DNA of 11,507 nucleotides. It comes from JBEKZQ01 sp049509675 (GTDB lineage: Bacteria; Planctomycetota; Planctomycetia; Pirellulales; Thermoguttaceae). Each line of letters opens with the position of its first letter. The stretch's first letter is position 1. A program made the translations under genes and the position numbers. The notes below the pieces were generated by a model. It was given only the letters and a program-made list of their open reading frames with translations, was not told the origin of the DNA and made no database searches. The stretch is from positions 1 to 11,507 of the forward strand of contig JBEKZQ010000188.1 in the NCBI GenBank assembly GCA_049509675.1, read 5' to 3'. This document shows positions 1-6,778 of this stretch, piece by piece.

Positions 1-111
1 GCCAGCATGTCGGCACTCCTTTGCCTGAATAGGCCCCCCTGCGCCACTTTCCAATCCCACGATTGTCGCCTATTCGCGGCAATCCCCCAAGATCATTATG
101 GATTTGTGTAG

Positions 112-474
112 AACAACAAGGCGCGGAGGCAGGTGCTCCGGGCAGGCACGAGGGGTGTCCCGGACACGAAACATGCCCGGAACCTGGCCAAACGCTTCCG
201 CCAGCATGGAAAGGCGTATTTCCGCTTTATCACCACACCGGGCATCGAGCCCACCAACAACCTGGCCGAACAGGCAATTCGTTTTGTGGTGATCGACCGG
301 CGGGTCACGCAGGGGACGCGGAGCGAGAAAGGCCGCCGCTGGTGCGAGCGGATCTGGACTGTGGTTGCCACTTGCGCTCAGCAGGGTCGCTCGGTCTTTC
401 AGTTATTGCTGGATTCGGTACAAGCTCATATCTCCGGCGATGCTCCGCCCACGCTCCTGCCGTCCGGCCCCTGA
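112..474 (+). pseudogene. IS66-family transposase, C-terminal remnant
   Basis: This is the last part of a DDE transposase of the IS66 family. The translated stretch carries the family's C-terminal block: FRFITTPGIEPTNNLAEQAI (the Glu of EPTNN is the likely last catalytic acid), then TQGTRS, then WCERIWTVVATCAQQGRSVF, and an end of the usual ...LLPSGP type. Only about 115-120 residues remain of a protein that is normally near 500. The same frame has a TAG at 109-111 and no recognisable IS66 sequence upstream of it, so the N-terminal DNA-binding part and the first two catalytic acids are absent. The first GTG in the frame is at 133, but it need not be a real start. It is a dead copy or the cut end of an element that extended to the left. 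The family call is confident; whether the loss was by deletion or rearrangement cannot be seen. Confidence 0.85.
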
Positions 475-537
475 CAACATTGTCACCGTTTCTCCTGCGC
501 CGCTACGTCGGAGGCTGTCTAAACAGGCCCTATCACA

Positions 538-551
538 CCGTGAACGGCTAC
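538..551. repeat. possible right terminal inverted repeat of the IS66 element
   Basis: The bases CCGTGAACGGCTAC lie about 65 bases after the transposase stop. Read from outside in they are GTAGCCGTTCACGG, which resembles the GTAAGCG-type tips I recall for IS66 elements. No left partner is in the window, so this rests on position and likeness only. Confidence 0.3.
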
Positions 552-989
552 ATAGAATGAACCTTTGCCGGCACAAGTTCTCAACAAAAGGCGATGAGGA
601 ATTCACCACCGAACCCCGCAAAAAACCCGGAAAACCGGGCCGTCAGACCCAGGAATTCTCATTGAATGTCGGCCCGCGGAAATCGGCGTTGAAGTTGGAC
701 GGTCACGGCTATAGTCCGACGATCTTGCATCGCATCCTGCACATCGCCAGCGTCAGCGGCGCTCTTGACCACGGACAGGAAAGCCAGACAGCGGCCAAAG
801 GCGGCAACAAACTGCTTTTCATCCGTGTTGGATCCGTGTTTCATCCGGGGCTCCCGTAATGTGTGATAATCCGTCGATCGATCCATCTGCACATTTTTCC
901 CTCCATTGAGGCGGAAAAGGAGGGACGGCCCACCGTGGCGGTGACGTTTCTCCCATTACCAAACCAACTTGCGCCACGAAGCCAGTCTC

Positions 990-1011
990 CGTTTTTCCGC
1001 CGTTTTTCCGC
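990..1011. repeat. two tandem 11-bp copies
   Basis: CGTTTTTCCGC occurs twice head to tail, ending about 25 bases before the putative -10 box of gcvT. It is a simple duplication with no known role. Confidence 0.6.
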
Positions 1012-1034
1012 CGCTAGGCCGGAGTGGCCGGCAT

Positions 1035-1043
1035 TGCTACAAT
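1035..1043 (+). promoter_or_regulatory. putative extended -10 box for the gcv cluster
   Basis: TGCTACAAT fits an extended -10 (TGn-TACAAT) 30 bases before the gcvT ATG. No good -35 hexamer lies 16-18 bases upstream, so it would rely on the TG extension. It is a candidate promoter for the whole gcv cluster; no mapped start supports it. Confidence 0.35.
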
Positions 1044-1072
1044 ACGTCCTATTCCACGCGAGAACTCGACCG

Positions 1073-2236
1073 ATGACCGGACCGCTGCTGCACACCCCGC
1101 TTTTCGACTGGCACTCGGCCCACGGGGCCCGCATGGTGCCCTTCGCCGGCTGGTCCATGCCCGTGCAGTACAGCTCGATCCTGGAAGAGCACCAGGCGAC
1201 CCGGGCGCGGGCCGGCGTGACCGACATCTCGCACATGGGCCGGCTGCGTTTCGAGGGGCCGGGCGCGGCCGTCTTCCTGGCCGAACTGCTCACCCGCCGC
1301 GTGGCCGACATGGAACTGGGCCAGATCCGCTACTCGCTCATCACCGACCGGCAGGGCGGCATTCTCGACGACGTGTTGGCGGGCTACTATCACAACGAAC
1401 ACGGCCAGCCGTTTTACGTGGTCGTGGTGAATGCGGGCAATCGGCAGAAGATCGTGGATTGGGTGCGGGCCCACTTGCCGCCGGGGCGGTGCGAGGCCCC
1501 GGGCCGCGAGATCATCTTCACCGACGTGAGCCGCCTGTGGGCCATGTTCGCCATCCAGGGGCCGTGCAGCGTGGAGATCCTGCAGCCGCTGATCGACGTC
1601 GACTTGCAAAACATGCGTTATTATCGCGGCGCGCAGGCGCGCATCCTGCACCCCGCCGCCCAGCGGCAAGGGGGCATCATCAGCCGCACCGGCTACACCG
1701 GCGAAGACGGTTTCGAGTTGAGCATCGGCTGCGACATCGCTGCGGGCGTGTGGGAGGCGATTCTCGAGCAGGGCCGGCCGCTGGGGATGGTGCCCACCGG
1801 GCTGGGCGCCCGCGATACGTTGCGGTTGGAGGCCGGCATGCCGCTCTACGGACACGAGCTCAGCGAGCAAATCAATCCGTTCGAGGCCGGCCTGGGTTTC
1901 GCCTGCCACCTGGTAGGCTACGATTTTCCCGGCCGCGACGCCCTGCTGCGGATCCAGGGCGGGCCCTTGGCCCGCGTCCGCGTGGGCCTGGAACTTGCCG
2001 CGCAGCGCGTCGCCCGCCAGGGATACGCCGTCCTGCAAGACGGTCGGCGAGTGGGAGAGGTCACCAGCGGCAGCTTCTCGCCCACGCTGCGCAAGCCGAT
2101 CGCCATGGCCTACGTGGATCCGCAGTTCGCGGCGCCGGGCACGACCGTGCAAATCGACATCCGCGGCCAAGTGGAACCCGCCCGCGTCGTAACACTCCCC
2201 TTTTACCGACACAATCACAAGAAGACCCAAGCATGA
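1073..2236 (+). CDS. gcvT: aminomethyltransferase, glycine cleavage system T protein
   Basis: GcvT takes the aminomethyl group from lipoyl-GcvH and passes its methylene to tetrahydrofolate, releasing ammonia and leaving dihydrolipoyl-GcvH. The 387-residue product fits the family from its first residues (TPLFDWHSAHGARMVPFAGW near 8-27). It shows the GVTDISHMG block (48-56), the GGILDD acidic pair (95-100) in the folate/catalytic site, RTGYTGEDGFE in the middle, and GLGARDTLRLEAGMPLYGHE followed by VTSGSFSPTLRKPIA near the end, so both folate-binding and C-terminal barrel domains are complete. The ATG at 1073 is chosen because homology starts there; the frame stays open upstream to 863, but that part looks non-coding. 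No clear Shine-Dalgarno is present. The last four bases (ATGA) overlap the gcvH start, so the two genes are probably translationally coupled. First gene of the gcv cluster. Confidence 0.95.
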   Translation: MTGPLLHTPLFDWHSAHGARMVPFAGWSMPVQYSSILEEHQATRARAGVTDISHMGRLRFEGPGAAVFLAELLTRRVADMELGQIRYSLITDRQGGILDDVLAGYYHNEHGQPFYVVVVNAGNRQKIVDWVRAHLPPGRCEAPGREIIFTDVSRLWAMFAIQGPCSVEILQPLIDVDLQNMRYYRGAQARILHPAAQRQGGIISRTGYTGEDGFELSIGCDIAAGVWEAILEQGRPLGMVPTGLGARDTLRLEAGMPLYGHELSEQINPFEAGLGFACHLVGYDFPGRDALLRIQGGPLARVRVGLELAAQRVARQGYAVLQDGRRVGEVTSGSFSPTLRKPIAMAYVDPQFAAPGTTVQIDIRGQVEPARVVTLPFYRHNHKKTQA

Positions 2237-2634
2237 AGCCCGAAGAACTACGCTTTGCCAAGACGCACGAATGGGTATCCGTGGAGAGCGGCGACGGCGA
2301 GAAGACGGCCACCGTGGGACTTTCCCAGTTCGCCATCCAGACCCTGACCGACCTGGTCTACTTGAACCTGCCCAAAGTGGGCCGGCAGGTGCGGGCAGAG
2401 GAGCCGTTCGGCGAAGTCGAGTCGGTCAAGGCCGTGAGCGATCTGTACAGCCCGGTCAGCGGCCAGATCGTGGCCGTCAACGCGGCCCTGACCGAGAAGC
2501 TCGAGACGCTCAGCGGCGATCCGTACGGCGCGGGCTGGCTGGTCAAGATCCGCCTGGACGACCCATCGGAGTTGGCAAAGCTGTTGGACTACCCGGCCTA
2601 TCAGAAACAGTGCGAAGAGGAGAGCCATGAATGA
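2233..2634 (+). CDS. gcvH: glycine cleavage system H protein
   Basis: GcvH is the small lipoyl carrier that shuttles the aminomethyl intermediate between P, T and L proteins. The 133-residue product has the normal length and the lipoyl-domain signature: THEWV near 11-15, TVGLSQFAIQTLTDLVYLNL at about 27-46, and GEVESVKAVSDLYSPVSGQI, in which Lys66 is the lipoylation site. The C-terminal GDPYGAGWLVKI block is intact. The start ATG overlaps the gcvT stop in an ATGA junction, so initiation probably depends on termination of gcvT. Its presumed modifying enzyme, the LipM/LplA-type protein, lies at the far end of the same cluster. A 94-base gap without a recognised gene follows before gcvPA. Confidence 0.96.
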   Translation: MKPEELRFAKTHEWVSVESGDGEKTATVGLSQFAIQTLTDLVYLNLPKVGRQVRAEEPFGEVESVKAVSDLYSPVSGQIVAVNAALTEKLETLSGDPYGAGWLVKIRLDDPSELAKLLDYPAYQKQCEEESHE

Positions 2635-2728
2635 GGGACGTGGTATGGGATCAGAACAAGCAGTCCCATCTCCCGGAGGGAGAGGGGGACCAGTCGTGGA
2701 GACCAAGACCCGGTAAGATCGTTTCGCC

Positions 2729-4057
2729 ATGCCTTACTTTGTTAACACGCCCGACGAACGACAGGCCATGCTGGCGGCCATCGGCGCAGCCTCGGTCGAG
2801 GAACTGTTCGCCATGGTCCCGGGCGAGTTGCGGCTGGGTCGCGATCTGTGCCTTCCGCCGGCCCTTGGCGAGTTGGAACTGACCGCCGAGTTGACCCGAC
2901 TGGCGGGACTCAACATGGCTGCCGGCGAGAAGATTTCCTTTCTCGGCGCGGGCAGCTACGATCATTTCATCCCCGCCGTGGTCGATTTCGTGGCCGGGCG
3001 AAGCGAGTTCTACACCTCCTACACGCCCTACCAGGCCGAGGTCAGCCAGGGCAACTTGCAGGCCCTGTTCGAGTACCAGACGCTCATCACGCAACTGACC
3101 GGCCTGGACGTGTCGAATTCGAGCCTCTACGACGGCGGCAGCGCGGCGGCCGAGGCCGCGCTGATGGCCCTGGACGTGACCGGCCGCAATCGCGTGCTCG
3201 TGCCCCAAAGCCTCCATCCCGAATACCGCCAAACGCTCCGCACCTATTTGGCCAACCTGGGAGTGGAGCTGACCACGCTCGCCACGCCTGGCGGCGCCTT
3301 GTCGCCGGCCGACCTGGAGGCCGCGGTCGATGATCAGACGGCCTGCGTGCTGGTCCAGCAGCCCAACTTCTTCGGCTGCCTGGAAGAAATGCAGTCGCTG
3401 GCCGAAATCGCCCATCGCGCCGGCGCGCTGCTGGTGGCGGCCGTCGATCCGATCAGCCTGGGCCTGCTCAAGCGGCCGGGCGATTGCGGCGCCGACGTGG
3501 CCGTCGCCGAAGGACAGGTTTTGGGCAATCCGCTGGCCTTCGGCGGGCCCTACCTGGGCATCATGGCCTGCCGCGAGCGGTTCGTCCGCCGCATGCCCGG
3601 CCGGCTGATCGGCCAGACCGTCGATCGCCGCGGCCGGCGCTGCTGGGCGCTCACCTTGCAGACCCGCGAACAGCACATCCGCCGCGAGAAGGCCACCAGC
3701 AACATCTGCACCAACCAGGCCCTGCTGGCGTTGCGCGCCAGCGTGTACCTGGCGGCCATGGGACCGAGCGGTTTGCGGGCCGCAGCCGAACTCTGTCTGC
3801 AAAAGGCCCACTACGCCGCGGGCAGGCTGACCGAGAGCGGCGCTTTTTCCTTGGCCTTCGAGCGGCCCATGTTCAAGGAATTCGTGCTCCGCGTAGCCGG
3901 CCGCACGGTCGAGCAGTTCCTGGATGCCGCCTTGGCTCACGGCATTTTCGCCGGCGTACACCTGGGACGCTGGTATCCGGAACTTTCCGACTGTCTGCTG
4001 GTGGCGGTGACCGAGAAGCGGACCAAGCAGGAAATCGATCGCTTGGCCGCGATTTGA
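2729..4057 (+). CDS. gcvPA: glycine dehydrogenase (decarboxylating) subunit 1
   Basis: This is the N-terminal half of the two-subunit P protein. With GcvPB it forms the PLP enzyme that decarboxylates glycine and loads the aminomethyl group on lipoyl-GcvH. The 442-residue length matches split-type subunit 1. Visible blocks are an N-terminal PYFVNTPDER start, FLGAGSYDH (71-79), YTSYTPYQAEVSQG (95-108) with the following YQTLI...TGLDVSNSSLYDGG, FGGPYLGIMACRE and the RMPGRLIGQTVDRRGRR segment, and the TLQTREQHIRREKATSNICT block around 305-330. Subunit 1 does not carry the PLP lysine, as expected. The ATG at 2729 gives the family N-terminus; there is no strong Shine-Dalgarno. The stop is followed six bases later by a heptamer repeat array that fills the gap to gcvPB. 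Confidence 0.95.
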   Translation: MPYFVNTPDERQAMLAAIGAASVEELFAMVPGELRLGRDLCLPPALGELELTAELTRLAGLNMAAGEKISFLGAGSYDHFIPAVVDFVAGRSEFYTSYTPYQAEVSQGNLQALFEYQTLITQLTGLDVSNSSLYDGGSAAAEAALMALDVTGRNRVLVPQSLHPEYRQTLRTYLANLGVELTTLATPGGALSPADLEAAVDDQTACVLVQQPNFFGCLEEMQSLAEIAHRAGALLVAAVDPISLGLLKRPGDCGADVAVAEGQVLGNPLAFGGPYLGIMACRERFVRRMPGRLIGQTVDRRGRRCWALTLQTREQHIRREKATSNICTNQALLALRASVYLAAMGPSGLRAAAELCLQKAHYAAGRLTESGAFSLAFERPMFKEFVLRVAGRTVEQFLDAALAHGIFAGVHLGRWYPELSDCLLVAVTEKRTKQEIDRLAAI

Positions 4058-4063
4058 TCGAAT

Positions 4064-4161
4064 CTGAAATCTGAAATCTCAAATCTCAAATCTCAAAACT
4101 GAAAACTGAAAACTGAAAACTGAAAACTGAGAACTGAGAACTGAAAACTGAAAACTGAAAA
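4064..4161. repeat. 14-unit heptamer array upstream of gcvPB
   Basis: Fourteen 7-base units run without a register slip: two CTGAAAT, two CTCAAAT, one CTCAAAA, four CTGAAAA, two CTGAGAA and three CTGAAAA. The block-wise variants suggest copying of neighbouring units. The array occupies nearly the whole intergenic space and ends 8 bases (CTCTCCCC) before the gcvPB ATG, covering the place where a Shine-Dalgarno would be. Heptamer short tandem repeats are known from filamentous cyanobacteria (STRR); I recall this particular unit from planctomycetes as well. Confidence 0.95.
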
Positions 4162-4169
4162 CTCTCCCC

Positions 4170-5657
4170 ATGCGAAACTCCCGCGACCGCGACCTGTTGT
4201 TCGAGCTTTCCAAGCCCGGCTGCCGCGCCAGCCGGCTGCCGCCGTGCGACGTGCCGCCGCAGCCGCTGGAGCAGTTGTTGCCGCCCGGGGCCATTGCCGC
4301 GGAGCCGCCGCCGCTGCCCGAACTGGCCGAGCCGGAGATCGTGCGGCACTTCGCCAATCTTTCCACGCTCAACATGTCGGTCGACACGCATTTCTATCCG
4401 CTCGGCTCGTGTACCATGAAATACAATCCGAAGCGGAACGAGCGTTTGGCCGGCCTGCCGGGACTGTTGCACCTGCACCCCTACCAGCCCGAGCGGACGC
4501 TGCAAGGGATGCTCGAACTGCTCTTTCGCGCGCAGGAGATGCTGGCCGAGATTGCCGGGCTGGCGGCCGTTTCGCTGCAACCGGCGGCGGGGGCCCACGG
4601 CGAGCTGACCGCGCTGCTGGTGGCCGCCGCCTACTTCCGCGACCTGGGCCAGAAGCGCTCCGTGGTGCTCATTCCCGAGGGCGCCCACGGCACCAACCCG
4701 GCCAGTGCGGTGATGGCCGGCTTCCGGGCCGTGCCCGTGAAGAGCAATGCGGAAGGCTTCATCGATCTGGACGATTTGGCCCGCCGGCTGGACCGCGACG
4801 TGGCCGTGCTCATGGTCACCAACCCGAACACGCTGGGGATGTTCGAGCGGCGGATCGCGGAGATTGCCCGCCGCGTCCACGACGTGGGCGGACTGCTCTA
4901 TCTGGACGGGGCGAACATGAACGCCATCCTGGGCATTACCCGGCCCGGCGACTTCGGCACCGACCTGATGCACTTCAATCCGCACAAGACCTTTAGCGGG
5001 CCGCACGGCGGCGGAGGGCCCGGCGCGGGACCGATCGCGGTCACCGCAGCGTTGGCGCCTTATCTGCCCGCCCCTGTCGTCGTCCGCGACGGCGGCGGTT
5101 ATCGTCTGGACGTCGATCGCCCCAAGTCGATCGGCCGCGTCCGCAGCTTCTTCGGCAATACGGGCGTGATCGTGCGGATGTTCTGCTACATCCTCACGCA
5201 CGGCCCGGATGGTCTGCGGCAGGTGACCGAGGATGCGGTGCTGGGGGCGAATTACTTGCTCGGCCGCATCAAGCAGGTCCTGCCCGTGCCGCAGGGCGAC
5301 CGCTGCATGCACGAGTTCGTGGCCTCGGCGGCCAGGCTGAAGGCCGAGCGCGGCATCTCGGCCCTCGACCTTGCCAAGCGGTTGTTGGATTACGGCTTCC
5401 ATGCGCCCACGGTTTATTTTCCGTTGATCGTCCGCGAGGCGGTCATGGTCGAGCCGACGGAAACAGAGAGCAAGGCCACGCTGGACGCATTTGCCGACGC
5501 GCTGCTGCACATCGCCGCCGAGCCGCCGGAGCTGTTGCACGAGGCGCCGCACAGTACGCCGGTCAGTCGGCCCGACGAAGTGCGCGCCGCCCGGCAGCCC
5601 ATCCTGGCTTGGAAGGCGAAGAGCAATGGTGCGTCGCAAATAAATGCGCAACACTAG
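4170..5657 (+). CDS. gcvPB: glycine dehydrogenase (decarboxylating) subunit 2
   Basis: GcvPB is the PLP-carrying half of the split P protein. In its 495 residues one sees the START of subunit 2 (DRDLLFELSKPGCRASRLPP), NMSVDTHFYPLGSCTMKYNP (about 68-87), LQPAAGAHGE (136-145), PEGAHGTNPASA (169-180), the DGANMNAI segment (246-253), and HFNPHKTFSGPHGGGGPGAG, in which Lys273 is the expected Schiff-base lysine. The ATG at 4170 follows a heptamer repeat with no Shine-Dalgarno; homology begins right at this ATG. The normal C-terminus would be near ARQPILAW; about a dozen extra residues follow because the TAG stop lies inside the left arm of the inverted repeat at 5651-5732. It works with GcvPA from the same cluster. 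Confidence 0.95.
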   Translation: MRNSRDRDLLFELSKPGCRASRLPPCDVPPQPLEQLLPPGAIAAEPPPLPELAEPEIVRHFANLSTLNMSVDTHFYPLGSCTMKYNPKRNERLAGLPGLLHLHPYQPERTLQGMLELLFRAQEMLAEIAGLAAVSLQPAAGAHGELTALLVAAAYFRDLGQKRSVVLIPEGAHGTNPASAVMAGFRAVPVKSNAEGFIDLDDLARRLDRDVAVLMVTNPNTLGMFERRIAEIARRVHDVGGLLYLDGANMNAILGITRPGDFGTDLMHFNPHKTFSGPHGGGGPGAGPIAVTAALAPYLPAPVVVRDGGGYRLDVDRPKSIGRVRSFFGNTGVIVRMFCYILTHGPDGLRQVTEDAVLGANYLLGRIKQVLPVPQGDRCMHEFVASAARLKAERGISALDLAKRLLDYGFHAPTVYFPLIVREAVMVEPTETESKATLDAFADALLHIAAEPPELLHEAPHSTPVSRPDEVRAARQPILAWKAKSNGASQINAQH

Positions 5658-5732
5658 CCCGAAGCGCAAGCGAGGGACCGATCGGCGAGAACGCCACCGT
5701 TTCCAACCCTCGCTTGCGCTTCGGGCTAGTGT
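5651..5732. repeat. 26-bp perfect inverted repeat between gcvPB and the lipoyl transferase gene
   Basis: The left arm (5651-5676) and right arm (5707-5732) are perfect reverse complements over 26 bases, with a 30-base loop. The arm begins ACACTAGCCCGAAGCGCAAG and includes the TAG stop of gcvPB (5655-5657). There is no T run after it, so it is not a classical terminator, though such a stable hairpin could halt or protect the transcript. I recall arms of this kind, translating as SPKRKRG or PSLALRAS, being scattered through Pirellulales genomes, so a REP- or MITE-like family is likely. Confidence 0.92.
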
Positions 5733-5763
5733 GACAGCCTGCCCCACCTTGCAGTTTCTTGGA

Positions 5764-6642
5764 ATGGCCGAACTCATGCCTGACAAGCAGTTCCCTACCG
5801 GTCGCTTGCTGTTCGACGCGCCGGCGGGCGGGGCGTGGAACATGGCCGTCGACGAAGTGCTGTTGGACTGGGCGGCCGCCGAAGAGGAGTGCGGGTTGCG
5901 ATTCTACGGCTGGAGCGAGCCCACGCTTTCGCTCGGCTATTTCCAGCCGTACGAAGATCGCCGCAGGCACCCCGCCAGCCTGGCCTGCCCGGCCGTGCGG
6001 CGGTTGACCGGCGGCGGAGCGATCGTCCACGACGCCGAATTGACCTACAGCGTGGTTCTATGCAAAACGCACCCGCTGGCCAGAGAGCGGAACAAGCTGT
6101 ACGAGATGATGCATGGCACGCTGCTGGAGGCGCTGGCCGAGGTAGGCGTTTGCGCGCGCATGTACCGGGAGGCGGGGGCCTGTCTCGATGTCTGTGGCAA
6201 GAGCGGCGGTTCCACCGTCAAAGGCGACAGTCCCATTTTCGCTGCGATCGCAAGCGATCGCCACACGAAAATCGGCACAGTCCCCGCCACCATTGCGACC
6301 CGCACCGCGGAGCCGGTACTGTGTTTCCAGCGTCGCGCGCAGGACGACGTGCTCGTGGGGGACATTAAGGTGGCCGGCAGCGCCCAGCGCCGCCGCCGGG
6401 GCGACGTGTTGCAACACGGAAGTGTCCTACTGCGACGATCGCCGGCCGCGCCGGAATTACCGGGCCTGGCCGATCTGGCCCCTCAGATGCCGTCGGCGGA
6501 AGCCCTGGCCGCCCTGTGGTTGCGGCGATTGGACGGCCAACTCGCCTCCCGTTGGACTGCCGGGGGTTTTTCCGCCGAGGAAACACTTCTTGCGAAGGGG
6601 CTTGTGGAGCACCGTTATGGCGATTTTCGCTCGAATGAATGA
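5764..6642 (+). CDS. lipoyl-domain acyltransferase, LipM/LplA family
   Basis: The 292-residue product belongs to the biotin/lipoate A/B ligase family and probably attaches octanoate or lipoate to GcvH, encoded upstream in the same cluster. It shows FDAPAGGAWNMAVDE near the N-terminus, the RRLTGGGAIVHD substrate loop (79-90), and VGDIKVAGSAQRRRRGDVLQHGS (198-220) with the conserved Lys202. Cys187 in the CFQRR segment sits where, as I recall, LipM-type octanoyltransferases carry their catalytic cysteine. That favours transfer from octanoyl-ACP over ATP-dependent LplA ligation, but this is inference. Residues about 148-183 are an in-frame insertion of a repeat element. Two starts are possible, ATG 5764 or ATG 5776; the frame is open back into the inverted repeat, but that part is not family-like. 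Downstream of gcvPB by about 100 bases. Confidence 0.88.
   Translation: MAELMPDKQFPTGRLLFDAPAGGAWNMAVDEVLLDWAAAEEECGLRFYGWSEPTLSLGYFQPYEDRRRHPASLACPAVRRLTGGGAIVHDAELTYSVVLCKTHPLARERNKLYEMMHGTLLEALAEVGVCARMYREAGACLDVCGKSGGSTVKGDSPIFAAIASDRHTKIGTVPATIATRTAEPVLCFQRRAQDDVLVGDIKVAGSAQRRRRGDVLQHGSVLLRRSPAAPELPGLADLAPQMPSAEALAALWLRRLDGQLASRWTAGGFSAEETLLAKGLVEHRYGDFRSNE
6223..6288. repeat. palindromic element inside the lipoyl transferase gene
   Basis: The arms are GGCGACAGTCCCATTTTCG (6223-6241) and, inverted, CGAAAATCGGCACAGTCCCC (6266-6285) plus GCC. The inner ATTTTCG/CGAAAAT pair is perfect; the outer arms are imperfect. The centre holds two GCGATCGC octamers (6244-6251 and 6254-6261) separated by AA, which can fold on each other. 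The element keeps the reading frame open and codes for the TVKGDSPIF...KIGTVP stretch. I recall such KGDSPIF/KIGTVP strings as translations of a dispersed planctomycete repeat. Confidence 0.75.
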
Positions 6643-6683
6643 TTGCGGTGAGGGAAATCCTTAGTGGGAAGGGACTTTCGGTT

Positions 6684-6712
6684 TTGACTTTGCCGCCAAC
6701 TGTTGATACATT
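6684..6712 (+). promoter_or_regulatory. sigma70-like promoter for the FHA gene
   Basis: TTGACT (6684-6689), a 17-base spacer and TACATT (6707-6712) match the housekeeping consensus at ten of twelve positions or close to it, with a TG two bases before the -10. The expected start near 6719 gives a leader of about 60 bases to the FHA ATG. This separates the FHA gene from the gcv cluster as its own unit. Confidence 0.6.
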
Positions 6713-6778
6713 GAACCGTAGTGGCAGTCTGCTCGATGGCCGATAGAGATGCGCCTTGGGGGGAGGGTGGCAGGACTC

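Larger units (their letters stand above)
475..1072. other. gene-poor stretch between IS66 remnant and gcvT
   Basis: I see no supportable gene here. The stretch holds the possible IS66 end (538-551), a short hairpin CCCGG-AAAA-CCGGG at 626-639 that on the minus strand is followed by six T, a doubled ATCCGTGTT phrase at 821-840, a 7-bp stem TCCCTCC/GGAGGGA at 898-925, and two tandem 11-base copies of CGTTTTTCCGC at 990-1011. The gcvT frame is open back to 863, but that 70-codon extension matches nothing in GcvT. I looked for a glycine riboswitch and found no convincing core. Confidence 0.6.

Noticed and set aside
63..560. Other plus-strand open frames over the IS66 remnant
   Set aside because: They do not resemble any protein, while the frame ending at 474 carries clear IS66 motifs.
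863..1072. N-terminal extension of gcvT
   Set aside because: The frame is open but the 70 residues do not resemble GcvT, include the translated 11-bp tandem repeat and lie over the candidate promoter.
475..1072. Glycine riboswitch upstream of gcvT
   Set aside because: Expected in many gcv operons, but I found no recognisable conserved core or tandem aptamer layout by eye.
1049..2230. Minus-strand open frame (393 codons) opposite gcvT
   Set aside because: GC-rich shadow of gcvT with no recognisable protein features.
5651..5732. Rho-independent terminator after gcvPB
   Set aside because: The stem is strong but the loop is 30 bases and no T run follows on either strand.
5644..5763. Longer start for the lipoyl transferase (MRNTSPKRKRG...)
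   Set aside because: These residues are the translated inverted repeat; family homology begins after ATG 5764.
4086..5843. Long minus-strand open frame (585 codons) opposite gcvPB
   Set aside because: It is the shadow of gcvPB in GC-rich DNA and ends in FQFSVFSF repeats translated from the heptamer array; gcvPB is unmistakable on the other strand.
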